Shown piece by piece: positions 1 to 11,421 of a DNA stretch of 64,000 bases (position 1 is its first letter; each line of letters begins with the position of its first letter). Source of the DNA: Neoarius graeffei (Eukaryota > Chordata > Actinopteri > Siluriformes > Ariidae). The notes below the pieces were generated by a model. It was not told the DNA's origin. It saw nothing but the letters and a program-made list of their open reading frames with translations, and searched no databases. Where the stretch lies: positions 55,954,283-56,018,282 of the forward strand of contig NC_083577.1 in the NCBI RefSeq assembly GCF_027579695.1. The letters run 5' to 3'. The position numbers were made by a program, and so were the translations under genes.

Positions 1-966
1 AGGAGTCTGGTTCGCATTGCCGGCAGTAAGTCAGACCTGTTCCCAGTGCATGTTGGACTCCGGCAGGGCTGCCCTTTGTCACCGGTTCTGTTCATAATTT
101 TTATGGACAGAATTTCTAGGCGCAGCCAGGGGCCGGAAGGAATCCTGTTTGGGAACCACAGGATTTCATCTCTGCTTTTTGCGGATGATGTTGTCCTGTT
201 GGCTTCTTCAAACCAGGACCTTCAGCATGCACTGGGGCAGTTTGCAGTCAAGTGTGAAGCGGCTGGGATGAGAATCAGCACCTCCAAGTCCGAGGCCATG
301 GTTCTCGACCGGAAAAGGGTGGCTTGCCCTCTCCAGGTTGGTGGAGAAGTCCTGCCTCAAGTGGAGGAGTTTAAGTATCTCGGGCTCTTGTTCACGAGTG
401 AGGGAAGGATGGAGCGTGAGATCGACAGGCGGATCGGTGCAGCCTCCGCAGTGATGCGGTCGCTTTACCGGTCCGTCGTGGTGAAGAAGGAGCTGAGCCA
501 AAAGGCGAAGCTCTCAATTTACCGGTCGATCTACGTTCCGACTCTCACCTATGGTCATGAGCTTTGGGTAATGACAGAAAGAACAAGATCGCGGATACAA
601 GCGGCTGAAATGAGTTTCCTTCGCAGGGTGGCTGGGCGCTCCCTTAGAGATAGGGTGAGAAGCACAGTCACTCGGGAGGAGCTCGGAGTAGAGCCGCTGC
701 TCCTCCACATCGAGAGGAACCAGCTGAGGTGGCTCGGGCATCTTTTTCGGATGCCTCCTGGACGCCTCCCTGGGGAGGTGTTCCAGGCATGTCCCCCCGG
801 GAGGAGGCCCCGGGGAAGACCCAGGACACGCTGGAGGGACTATGTCTCTCGGCTGGCCTGGGAACGCCTCGGTGTTCTTCCCGAGGAGCTGGCCGAGGTG
901 TCTGGGGAAAGGGAAGTTTGGGCTTCCATGCTTAGACTGCTGCCTCTGCGACCCGGTCCTGGATAA
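1..966 (+). pseudogene. LINE reverse transcriptase, C-terminal part, open to left edge
   Basis: The frame is open from base 1. It contains RT box GLRQGCPLSPVLF and the catalytic FADDVVLLA box, followed by the C-terminal YGHELWVMTERTRSRIQ, LRRVAGRSLRDRV and RGRPRTRWRDYVSRL segments seen in non-LTR retrotransposons abundant in fish. The stop at 964-966 is followed by GATGAGATGAGACGAGACG-like short repeats, a typical LINE 3' tail. The clade (I/Nimb-like versus RTE-like) is uncertain. No RNase H domain is seen. The missing 5' part lies outside the window. The visible part has no frameshift, so the copy may be fairly young. Confidence 0.85.
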
Positions 967-1003
967 GCGGAAGAAGATGAGATGAGACGAGACGAAGAGT
1001 TGT

Positions 1004-1160
1004 GTTATATTTCAGAAATGTTTAACACCAAAATTGCACAAATAACAAATAATGTGTTAAAATGAACAAAAGTTCTGTTGTCCCAATCTGGACATAGAGA
1101 TGTGTTAAAAAACAACGCAAGTTGTGTTATTTTCAACACGTGTTTTAAGAGTGTAGCATT
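1004..1160. repeat. Probable DNA-transposon fragment rich in GTGTTA/AACAC
   Basis: Short stretch with repeated TGTGTTA and TTAACAC words ending TTTTAAGAGTGTAG, which resembles the terminus of fish MITEs. No coding sequence. Boundaries are approximate. Confidence 0.35.
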
Positions 1161-1702
1161 TTTTGTCAACATTTATTTTTTTTATAAGATTTATTTATAA
1201 GATTATCAAAAATCTTATACATTTTTTGCCAGCATTTCTCAGGAGAATAGCATTAATTTTACAGCACGGATAGCGATAATGACAGTGTTCACAGCGAAAG
1301 CGAAATAACCAATCATTCCCTGAAGGGATTCAGTGACTGCAGTTAGGCTTTGTGCAGGGAGGATGTATGAGTGTGGCACGGGGGTATGAGTGTGATGTAA
1401 ACTTCTGTTGCGCACTCTTAATTGTAAATATCAGTCTTAATTTGCTGTCAACATTGCTGTCACAATCATCCGTTTGCGCATTCAGTGTTGGGTATTCAGA
1501 ACGAGTTTACAGCATGACTCGTGCGCAAACGGAATACTGCCAGTATTCCGTATGAAACGGAATATTCCCTGCAAATGCGCTCAGTGACGGGCAATATATA
1601 GCAGCGGAACAGGGTGTCTGAAGAGCTCAAAATACACCATTTTAGAGTGTTTTTTCAAAAATTTCTTACGGGGGAGCATGCCCCCGGACCCCCCTAGTAA
1701 AA

Positions 1703-2203
1703 TTGGGTTTGCCGATTTATACATATAAACTTATACATGCCTTCATCTCTAGTAGGGTTGATTACTGCAATGGCCTTTTCACAGGCCTGCCAAAAAAGAC
1801 CATCAAACGACTTCAGCTGGTTCAAAATGCAGCAGCTAGGGTTCTCACACGATCAAAAAGAACAGAGCACATTAGTCCAATTCTAAGGTCCCTTCACTGG
1901 CTTCCAGTAAGCTACAGAATTGACTTTAAAGCATTGCTGCTGGTGTACAAATCTCTAAATGGTACAGGGCCCAATTACCTCTCTGATATGTTGCAGCGGC
2001 CTAACCCAATCAGATCTACCAGATCGCAGCAGAAAAATTTACTGTTAAAACCTGTTATTAAAACAAAGTGTGGTGAAGCAGCTTTTAGCTACTATGCAGT
2101 ACAGCTATGGAACCAACTCCCAGAGGACATTAAAAATGCTCCTGCTGTTGGCAGCTTCAAATCTAGGTTAAAGACCAAGCTGTTTTCAGATGCTTTCTGC
2201 TAA
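1703..2203 (+). pseudogene. L2-type reverse transcriptase C-terminal fragment
   Basis: Uninterrupted frame covering only the C-terminal region after the RT catalytic core. It lacks the YADD box and endonuclease, so it is not functional. The first residues before the element join are host sequence. Confidence 0.8.
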
Positions 2204-2506
2204 ATTATTAATATTGTCATCTCTACATGTTTTAAACTCTTTACTTTTACAGTCTCTGCATGTTTTAAATTTTACTTAACTTTTATTCTATTTTATTCTG
2301 CTGTTTTTTTAATTGAACTTTTATTTCATTTTATTATTTTATTTCTACTATTGTTTAATTCTTATTATTTTTCTTCCCTATTTATTTTATGTAATTTTAT
2401 TTTCTATTGCTTACTGTTTTGCTTTTACTTCTGTAAAGCACATTGAACTGCCACTGTGTATGAAATGTGCTATATAAATAAACTTGCTTTGCCTTGCCTT
2501 GCCGAT
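1717..2506 (+). mobile_element. L2/CR1-type LINE, 5'-truncated 3' end
   Basis: It encodes the last ~160 residues of an RT ORF (HAFISSRVDYCNGLF, QLVQNAAARVLTRSKR, HWLPVSYRIDFKALLLVYK, stop at 2203) and ends with the L2-type 3' tail GTGCTATATAAATAAA followed by a short TTGCC repeat. The 8-bp target duplication TTGCCGAT is at 1709-1716 and 2499-2506. The 5' truncation and short-repeat tail are normal for this class. Flanking sequence on both sides looks like another repeat that was the insertion target. Confidence 0.85.
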
Positions 2507-3394
2507 GCGTGCCCACCCCCAGCCAGTGCAATGCCCGGCTACTAGACCGCTTCTGCCGCCGGGTCTGCTAGTTGGTAGTTAGCAACTAGTGCCCAGGACT
2601 TTCCAGGACTAAGAAACAGCTTAGTCTGGCTGGTTGGTGAAACCGGGGATCGTGGTGATCACTGTGACACTGCCACAAAGTGAAACCAAGATCGAATTCA
2701 AATATGTAAACTACTTGAATGAGACCCAAGTAGCTGGAATTGAGATCAGCAAACTTGATTGGGGATCCACGACAGTCTGCCCACAGGTTCAGCCCTACAT
2801 CTGTTATTTTGCCTCATCCACTATGCTTCATAAGAAATGTCATTTGTTGCCATATTATCGAAAGATAAGTGTTATGAGATTTTTTTTGTTTGTTTGTGAC
2901 CATATGACCACACCACTTTCCTCCCCAGAGAAGGTGGCTGATCTTACTACATCATACAGTATTTCTCTCATAGCTTTGCACCATATGTTTGTGTAAGAAA
3001 TGAAATAATATATAATGTTCATCAAAATTGGTGGGCTTAAGAACATGTTCAACATTGATCATTAGACACTGCATGAATCGAATGGTCAGTATAATTAAAC
3101 AGCAAATTACATTGTCTTATTCTGTAGTCTATTAAAACTCTATGCATAATAAAATCCACTCTCTAGATGGCAGTAGAAGTTGCTCACTTAGGAACTGCAT
3201 AGATCATAGAATATAACCAAGTGGCAGTGTATTGTCCAAACACAAGTTAAAGAAAAAAAAAAAACAATAACAAAAAAAAAAACATCACTTTCACATGAAA
3301 ATTAATTCGGGGGACAAAGTAAAAGTGGAAATAGTTTTATTTTAAAATAGCTGATGTAACCTAAAGAGCTTCATATGTAATTATATATTATACA
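2507..3394. other. Non-coding flank
   Basis: No gene recognised. The ORF starting at 2634 is short and has no family resemblance. An A-rich stretch lies at 3250-3280. Confidence 0.5.
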
Positions 3395-3408
3395 CACACA
3401 CGTGTGTG

Positions 3409-3454
<46 letters not shown>
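3395..3454. repeat. TA/CA microsatellite left of Tc1 element 1
   Basis: Mixed CA/TG then TA dinucleotides ending at the transposon terminus. Similar tracts lie at 5062-5134 and 6721-6818 between the three elements. Confidence 0.95.
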
Positions 3455-3457
<3 letters not shown>

Positions 3458-5060
3458 GTGCTTGAAAGTTTGTGAACCCTTTAGAATTTTCTATATTTCT
3501 GCATAAATATGACCTAAAACATAATCAGATTTTCACACAAGTCCTAAAAGTAGATAAAGAGAACCCAGTTAAACAAATGAGACAAAAATATGAAACTTGG
3601 TCATTTATTTATTGAGGAAAATGATCCAATATTACATATCTGTGAGTGGCAAAAGTATGTGAACCTTTGCTTTCAGTAAATGGTGTGACCCACTTGTGCA
3701 GCAATAACTGCAACTAAACGTTTCCGGTAACTGTTGATCAGTCCTGCACACCGGCTTGGAGGCATTTTAGCCCATTCCTCCGTACAGAACAGCTTCAACT
3801 CTGGGATGTTAGTGGGTTTCCTTACATGAACTGTTCGCTTCAGGTCCTTCCACAACATTTTGATTGGATTAAGGTCAGGACTTTGACATGGCCATTCCAA
3901 AACATTAACTTTATTCTTCTTTAACCATTCTTTGGTAGAATGACTTGTGTGCTTAGGGTTGTTGTCTTGCTGCATGACCCACCTTCTCTTGAGATTCAGT
4001 TCATGGACAGATGTCCTGACATTTTCCTTTAGAATTCGCTGGTATAATTCAGAATTCATTGTTCCATCAATGATGACAAGCCGTCCTGGCCCAGATGCAG
4101 CAAAAGAGGCCCAAACCACGATACTACCACCACCATGTTTCACAGATGGGATAAGGTTCTTATGCTGGAATGCAGTGTTTTCCTTTCTCCAAACATAATG
4201 CTTCTCATTTAAACCAAAAAGTTCTATTTTGGTCTCATCCGTCCACAAAGCATTTATCCAATAGCCTTCTGGCTTGTCCATGTGATCTTTAGCAAACTGC
4301 AGATGAGCAGCAATGTTCTTTTTGGAGAGCAGTGGCTTTCTCCTTGCAACCCTGCCATGCACACCATTGTTGTTCAGTGTTCTCCTGATGGTGGACTCAT
4401 GAACATTAACATTAGCCAATGTGAGAGAGGCCTTCGGTTGCTTAGAAGTTACCCTGGGGTCCTTTGTGACCTCGCTGACTATTACACGCCTTGCTTTTGG
4501 AGTGATCTCTGTTGGTCGATCAGTCCTGAGGAGGATAACAATGGTCTTGAATTTCCTCCATTTGTACACAATCTGTCTGACTGTGGATTGGTGGAGTCCA
4601 AACTCTTTAGAGATGGTTTTGTAACCTTTTCCAGCCTGATGAGCATCAACAACGCTTTTTCTGAGGTCCTCAGAAATCTCCTTTGTTCGTGCCATGATAC
4701 ACTTCCACAAACATGTATTGTGAAGATCAGACTTTGATAGATCCCTGTTCTTTAAATAAAACAGGGTGCCCACTCACACTTGATTGTCATCCCATTGATT
4801 GGAAACACCTGACTCTAATTTCACCTTCAAATTAACTGCTAATCCTAGAGGTTCACATACTTTTGCCACTCACAGATATGTAATATTGGATCAGTTTCCT
4901 CAATAAATAAATGACCAAGCATAATATTTTTGTCTCATTTGTTTAACTGGGTTCTCTTTATCTACTTTTAGGACTTGTGTGAAAATCTGATGATGTTTTA
5001 GGTCATATTTATGCAGAAATATAGAAAATTCTAAAGGGTTCACAAACTTTCAAGCACCAC

Positions 5061-5061
<1 letters not shown>
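3455..5061 (-). mobile_element. Tc1-like transposon 1 with ~210-bp inverted repeats
   Basis: Nearly identical inverted repeats (AGTGGTGCTTGAAAGTTTG at the left end, its complement ending at 5061) of about 210 bp with internal repeats of the end motif, the IR/DR layout. It is flanked by TA-rich microsatellites, consistent with TA targeting. It contains one full-length transposase frame. Confidence 0.93.
3673..4695 (-). pseudogene. Tc1-like transposase, uninterrupted but catalytic Glu changed to Lys
   Basis: Start chosen at MARTKEISEDLRKSVV, the usual family start; an open frame extends further upstream to 4773. The 340-residue length is normal for the family. N-terminal paired-like helix-turn-helix regions (KGYKTISKEFGLHQSTVRQI, STIRRTLNNNGVHGRVARRK) are followed by DDE catalytic segments LWTDETKIELFG and MQQDNNPKHTS. 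The third acidic residue, normally in NPIE, is NPIK (AAA codon, plus-strand 3855-3875 region). The protein should bind ends but not catalyse (inference). Confidence 0.9.
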
Positions 5062-5126
<65 letters not shown>

Positions 5127-5134
5127 TACACACA
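5062..5134. repeat. TG/TA/CA microsatellite between Tc1 elements 1 and 2
   Basis: TG then a long TA run then CA, with no unique DNA between the two transposons. Confidence 0.95.
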
Positions 5135-6715
5135 CAGTTGTGTTCAAAATAATAGCAGTGTGTTTAAAAACGTGAGTAAAGCTCAAAATCCTTATAATAG
5201 TTTTTATTTCCATGCATTGGGAACACTGCACATTATATTCTACATCAAAACATGAAGAAAAATGTATCAATATTTTAATTACTTTACAGAAAATGAAAAA
5301 AAAAATGAACATTAGGCTGTTCAAAAAAAATAGCAGTGTCTGCATTTTTCCTTACAAACTCCAAATATTTACTGTATAAACTGAAAAAATCTTAAGGATT
5401 TAGTATTCCTGTGAATCACTAAACTAATATTTAGTTGTATAACCACGGTTTCTGAGAACTTCTGGCACCTGTGAACAGGTATTCCAGCCCAGGATGATTT
5501 GACAACATTCCACAATTCCTCTGCATTTCTTGGTTTTGCCTCAGAAACAGCATTTTTGATGTCACCCCACAAGTTTTCTATCGGATTAAGGTCCGGGGAT
5601 TGGGCTGGCCACTCCATAACTTTCATTTTGTTGGTCTTGAACCCTGATGCTGCTCGCTTACTGGTGTGTTTGGGGTCATTGTCTTGTTGAAACACCCATT
5701 TCAAGGGCATTTCCTCTTCAGCATGAGGCAACATGACCTTTTCAAGTATTTTGATATATGCAAACTGATCCATGATCCCTGGTATGCGATAAATGGGCCC
5801 AACACCACAGTAAGAGAAACATTCCCATATCATGATGCTTGCACCACCATGCTTCACTGTCTTCAGAGTGTACTGTGGCTTGAATTCAGTGTTTGGGGGT
5901 CGTCTGAAAAACTGTCTGTGGCCCTTGAACCCAAAAAGAACAATCTTACTTTCATCAGTCCACAAAATGTTTTTCCATTTCTCTTTAGGCCAGTCGATGT
6001 GTTCTTTGGCAAATTGTATCCTCTTCAGCACGTCTTTTTTTTTTAACAGTGGAACTTTGCGGGAGCTTCTTGCTGATAGATTAGCTGCACACAGGCATCT
6101 TCTAATTGTCACAGTACTCACAGGTAACTTCAGACCGTCTTTGATCACCCTGGAGCTGATCATTGGCTGAGTCTTTGCCATTCTGGCTATTCTTCGATCC
6201 ATTCGAATGGTAGTCTTCTGTTTTCTTCCATGTCTCTCTGGCTTTGCTGTCCATTTTAAAGCACTGGAGATCATTTTAGCCGAGCAGCCCATCATTTTCT
6301 GCACTTCTATACAGTATACGTTTTACCTCTCCAATCAACGTTTTAATCAAAGCACGCTGTTCTTCTGAACAATGTCTGGAATGACCCATGTTTCTCAGGT
6401 TTTCAGAGAGAAATGGATGTACAACATGTGCTGGCTTCATCCTTAAATTAGGGCCACCTGACTGACATCTGTTTTTTCACAGAATGAATGATCTCACTAA
6501 TTAAACTCCACACCGCTATTATTTTGAACACGTCCCTTTCACTTAATTATTCGATTACACAGACTCAGGAGCATGCATATCATGAATGTTGGGTCTGTTG
6601 GTTTTCTATGACTCTACTACACCTACTGGTAAATTATTTGCCATGTAGTAATATAATTTCCACCAAAAACAGTGACTGATCTGGTAGTCATGTTGGACTG
6701 CTATTATTTTGAACA

Positions 6716-6720
<5 letters not shown>
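5135..6720 (-). mobile_element. Tc1-like transposon 2, different family
   Basis: Ends share CAGTTGTGTTCAAAATAATA, with a second internal copy of the motif near 6517-6537. It lies directly right of transposon 1 across a TA/CA tract. It carries a disrupted transposase. Confidence 0.9.
5369..6393 (-). pseudogene. Tc1-like transposase 2, frameshifted at both ends
   Basis: The original start MGHSRHCSEEQRALIK is at 6393. Indels around 6310-6335 shift the frame before [11 protein letters not shown]. The main open part keeps [25 protein letters not shown] and [15 protein letters not shown], so all three catalytic acidic residues are present. Near the C-terminus the sequence jumps from HRCQKF into another frame, consistent with a small deletion. 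Confidence 0.9.
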
Positions 6721-6775
<55 letters not shown>

Positions 6776-6818
6776 TGTATGTATATACACATGCATTATA
6801 TACACACGTATGTGTGTA
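6721..6818. repeat. TG/TA/CA microsatellite between Tc1 elements 2 and 3
   Basis: Dinucleotide tract with short CACACGTGTATG-type palindromes joining the two transposons. Confidence 0.95.
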
Positions 6819-8234
6819 TAGTTGTGCTCATAAGTTTACATACCCTGGCAGAATCTATGATTCTTTGACCATTTTTCAGAGAATATGAATGATAACACAA
6901 AAACATCTTTTCCACTCATGCTTAGTGGTTGGGTGAAACCATTTATTGTCAAATGACTGTGTTTTCTCTTTTTAAATCATAATGACAACAGAAACTACCC
7001 AAATGACCCTGATCAAAAGTTCACATACCCTGGTGATTTTGGCCTGATAACATGCACAGAAGTTGACACAAATGGGTTTGAATGGCTACTAAAGGTAACA
7101 TCCTCACCTGTGATCTGTTTGCTTGTAATCAGTGTGTGTGCATAAAAGCTGAGTGAGTTTCTGGGATCCAGCCACTGACCTTTCTGGATTCTGAGTCACG
7201 GGGAAAGCAAAAGAATTGTCAGTGGATCTACAGGAAAAGGTAGTTGAACTGTATAAAACAGGAAAAGGATACAAAAAGATATCCACGGAATTGATAATGC
7301 CAGTCAGCAGTGTTCAAACTGTGATTAACAAATGGAAAATCAGGGGCTCTGTTAAAACCAAACCACGGTCAGGTAGACCAACAAAAATTTACGCCAAACG
7401 GCACAGAGACAAGCTTCAAAACTTCTGGAACAAGGCAGTTTGGAGTGATGAGACCAAAATTAAACTTTTTGGCCACAACCATAAATGTTACATTTGGAGA
7501 GGTGTCAACAAGGCCTATGATGAAAGGAACACCATTCCTACTGTAAAGCACGGAGGTGGATCGCTGATGTTTTGGGGATGTGTGAGCTACAAAGGCACAG
7601 GAAACTTGGTCAGAGTTGAAGGAAAGATGACTGCAGCACGTTATCAGCAAATACTGGAGGCAAATTTGCACTCATCAGCCCGGAAGCTGCGCATGGGACG
7701 TACTTGGACGTTCCAACATGACAACGATCCAAAACACAAGGCCAAGTCGACCTGTCATTGGCTACAGCAGAACAAAGTGAAGGTTCTGGAGTGGCCATCT
7801 CAGTCTCCTGACCTCAATATCATTGAGCCACTCTGGGGAGATCTCAAGCACGCAGTTCATGCAAGACAGCCCAGGAATTTACAGGAACTGGAGGCTTTTT
7901 GCCAAGAAGAATGGGCAGCTTTACTATCCGAGAAAATAAAAAGCCTCATCCACGACTACCACAAAAGACTTCAGGCTGTTATTGATGTTAGAGGGGGCAA
8001 TACACGGTATTAAGAACTGGGGTATGTAAACTTTTGATCAGGGTCATTTGGATGTTTTTTGTCGTCATTATGATTTAAAAATAGAAAACACAATTGTTTA
8101 TCAATAAATGGCTTCACCCAACCACTAACCATGAGTGGAGAAAAAAGTTTTTGTGTTAGCATTCATATTCTCTGAAAAAAGGCCAAGAAAGCAAAAATTC
8201 TGCCAGGGTATGTAAACTTATGAGCATAACTGTA
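6819..8234 (+). mobile_element. Tc1-like transposon 3, third family
   Basis: Inverted repeats of about 200 bp start GTTGTGCTCATAAGTTTACA and end with its near complement. Inner copies of the CATACCCTGG/GGGTATGT motif lie next to the ORF (IR/DR layout). Flanked by TA/TG microsatellites. Confidence 0.92.
7198..8013 (+). pseudogene. Tc1-like transposase 3, start codon lost and internally deleted
   Basis: The family start MGKAKELSVDLQEK is here ACG-GGG-AAA-GCA, so the ATG is ACG at 7198-7200. GRPTKIYAKRHRDKLQNFW joins the DNA-binding half directly to the catalytic half, dropping roughly 75 residues. Catalytic segments VWSDETKIKLFG, QHDNDPKHKAKS and LNIIEPLWGDLK remain. No stop or frameshift after the deletion. 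Confidence 0.88.
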
Positions 8235-8326
8235 TGTCTGTATATACACATACATTATATACACACAATAAATGTGTGTATACACATTATATACACACTT
8301 TTATATTGTGTGTGTATACACACACT

Positions 8327-8453
8327 CAGGGCTGCAAAAGTAGATATACAGTAATGAAAAAAATGTTCCCACAAAACGTTAGTATTAAATGAAACCTAGC
8401 ACCACTATTATAATACTAGAACAATACTGTATACCTACTTTTGCAGCCCACTG
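8327..8453. mobile_element. Small palindromic MITE (~125 bp)
   Basis: Terminal inverted repeat GGGCTGCAAAAGTAG(A/G)TATA at 8329-8352 and 8426-8449, with one mismatch over 24 bp. Non-coding centre. It could fold into a hairpin. Confidence 0.8.
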
Positions 8454-11291
8454 TATCGATAAATAAAAATATTATATATAAATAAAAAAAATCTATAACT
8501 ATATATAATTTTATCTCTCTCTCCCCCCCCCCTCCTCTTTATATCAAATTACTTAAAGCCCAAAAGCAGCCTGTATCTTCCATTCTAATGAATAAAGATT
8601 AAAGACACCACAGGGAAAATACAAACAAAAAGAATTTTACAAAGTTTTCATAACATTTCCCTCCAAGAGGGTGGGTTGGTCTGTCTGTGCATGTGGCTTT
8701 CTCCCTCTAGCAAACTCCACAGGAGGTTCGGCCTCTTCTCTGTTCCCAGACTTCAGACTGGTGGGAACTTGCTGAGGGTATTGCTGTAATTGGGTGCTAT
8801 TTTTACATTCAACATGCACAATCTGTCAAGGTCTGCTCCTCAGGGATGTGCCACCAGCAGTATCCTTAAACTGCGGAATTTCACCCAGGACAGCTTTCCA
8901 GATGTGATGGAAAACATCTGGTCCCAGCTGCTCTGCCCCCAAGTACTCTTTGGTCTTTAGGATGAATAAATGGAGCTTGTGCAAACCACCATCTTGCTTC
9001 GTTTTACAATTTAATACAAATCCTGGCTTCAGAAGTGCTAGGATGTGGAGGAAGATGGAATCCACCTTATTTGGCTCACAGATATAGTTCATAAGCACAA
9101 TATGATCCACACTGCATCCAGACTAACAGAAAAGGCAAGTTGTCTGAATTTCCACATTGCCACTCCTACCCTCTGCACACTGAGAACACACAAAAAAAAA
9201 CCCACAACCCACTGATGACAATATAACAGCAAACCACATTAATTTGCTTATTAATTTGTTACTTTAATTAACAAAACTGCTTTTAATTTGTTGCATTTGT
9301 CATTATAGAAACACATCCATGTTCTCTTGATATACCAGGCTACATTTAGGCAGTGAAAAATAGACAGTTCTTTTCTCTTGAACTTCCTGACACACACACA
9401 CAAAAAAAAGATTAACTCTAGTATACTGCATTGAAGACTGAAACTGTACACCATCAAAGAACATAAGTAAATTTGCACAATTTCTCCATGCATCCCTCAT
9501 GAAAAGGGAACAATAATCTATTTGTCTTGACTACTGTAAAATTACATGATCATCTTAAAAGCTTGAAAATTATTAAACACCTGCAGAAGCAAAATGTTAA
9601 ATCTTCTCCCAGGGGCTGTGCCTTCAAAAATGTTTGCCAAGACCTTCATAAATTTAACACCACAAAATGTCCACTGAAGAATAAAAAGAGAACATATATT
9701 ACATATATTCAAAAGCAAAGCAGCCTCTTTCCTGATCAGTGGCAAAAGCTTAAACCGAACATATAGTTTACCGGTGTGATTCGGTGGTGTAGATCATACG
9801 GTGTTAGCATTCCAACATTTGAAATCATTCAACGTATAGTACTGTTCACTCAAACATCTGGATTAGTCCCAAGCAAAAATCACTGCATATACCATTTGTC
9901 AGCTAAAAATAAAATAAAACCACCCATATTGCAAATGGTGAGAATGTGGAAAAATAAGAAATGAAGTAAATAAATATCAGCTATTATTAAACCTTCTACA
10001 TACACAAAATGGGGTTTCCTGAAAATCATCCCTGTAGTTTTTATGAATTGGCTAGTGTACATGCAGTTATGCGTAATTAAGCAACATGGGACATCCTCAT
10101 TCTACACTTTTTTCTGGGGAAACAGCACAGCTTAGCTTCCTTTTGGTCATTTCCTGAAGATAGACATCAGACAAAATCTTTCCTTTAAAAGCAGTTCAGC
10201 ATGCCAAAAGCACTGATCAGGTTCTTGAATGAACAGACATCGCTCCATTCAGAGAACTGAGAATGTCAAGCATGTTGTGGGGGACTTGGTGGTCTTGTGC
10301 TTTTCTGCAAGGTCTTCCTGAACGCTGTAGCTGTCAGTTTCACAGATATTTCCTAAACATGCAGGGTGAAGAACCAGAATCCTCTGCGAGATGAAACCTG
10401 GGATCGTTGTATACTGCCACTTTGTGCACATAAGTTTGGGCTGCAGTTATACTGCATTTTGCACAAGAGCAAGATCTACACCATTTTGAAAAAATACATA
10501 GTATACAAAATTATTTTCTATTTTGAAATAGTACATTTTGATCAAACACATGACTCAAAAGGCCTTTGGGGTTTCTGAGTGTACCTTCAGACTGATGAGA
10601 TTACAAGTTATTTGGCTGAGTAAATAAGGGTAATGTATTATGAATAAGGTCTACCAGAAAGGATGAACTGTTGCAAAATTATAAATCTTTGGCAAATTAG
10701 ATAAAAGATCATGGTCTGTGAGAATTAAAAAAAAAAAAAAAAAAAAAAAAAGAAGAAGTGTAGGGGGGAGGGAAGGGGACACCAAAAAAAAAAAGCAAAG
10801 ACAAACCAATCAATATGTATTTTCTTACCCTTGTATAAACAAAACAAGTGCAACCTTAGTTTTGGATTTTTTCAGCAGTGATCTGGAAATTGAACAAAGT
10901 CTTGCTTGCAATCTATGTGTACAGCACTTCACCCATTCACATGTACATGATGCCCAGACACTGCATGACAAACACCTATAGCATCATAATTACAACCGTT
11001 ACTAGCAATGCTTTGATTAAACAGGACATTTAAATGCACTCCTCCCGGTCTTGGGTGGGAAGCATTACCTCCGATCTCTATCCCATGGTAAATATGAGGT
11101 CTGCCTTATGTACCCAAATACTGCTGTGTGGAATATTTAAGTCTCAACAATGCACTGATTAAGTCTTTAAAAATATAAGATATGACAATAACATAATTGC
11201 ACAGTCATTTGGGAACTGTGTTTAAAACGCGTGTTGGACAGTGAAGAGTCACACAAATGGCACCCTGAGAGGGAGTGAAGATGATTGGTCT
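8454..11291 (-). other. Probable myo1b 3' UTR and downstream flank
   Basis: Mostly unique sequence with no transposon signature that I recognise, apart from an A22-type tract near 10730. No AATAAA (TTTATT on the plus strand) was found by eye; ATTAAA variants occur at about 9010-9015, 9263-9268 and 9282-9287. The exact UTR end cannot be placed. Confidence 0.4.
8826..9134 (-). CDS. Unidentified ORF, possible terminal exon
   Basis: An open frame of about 100 residues (SVDHIVLMNYICEPNKVDSI through KTKEYLGAEQLGPDVFHHIW to GGTSLRSRP, stop). It is preceded by a plausible acceptor (ttttctgttag) near 9124. The composition looks coding-like and there are no low-complexity runs, but I do not recognise the family. 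It lies 2.2 kb past the myo1b stop, on the same strand. It could be the last exon of a neighbouring gene, a retained fragment, or a chance ORF in the 3' UTR. Confidence 0.25.
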
Positions 11292-11421
11292 TTATGGAGA
11301 TGGAACGGACACCTCCAGAAGCCGGTTGTTTTTACGCTTGCAGCTGACTTGATTGCTGCTCTTGGGGCCGCCTTGGATGAATTTGACACACACTTTATCC
11401 TGCTTGAATTGCACAAGGAAT
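11292..11421 (-). CDS. myo1b: myo1b last coding exon
   Basis: Encodes [18 protein letters not shown] to [15 protein letters not shown] and TAA at 11292-11294. Acceptor cttgcag. The first base completes a Glu codon (GA|A) with the previous exon. The 3' UTR continues to the left. Confidence 0.95.

Noticed and set aside
46..966. The 306-residue ORF as a host gene
   Set aside because: RT boxes and a short-repeat 3' tail identify it as a LINE product.
3947..4737. Plus-strand ORFs opposite the Tc1 transposase
   Set aside because: They are antisense shadows of the minus-strand transposase frame.
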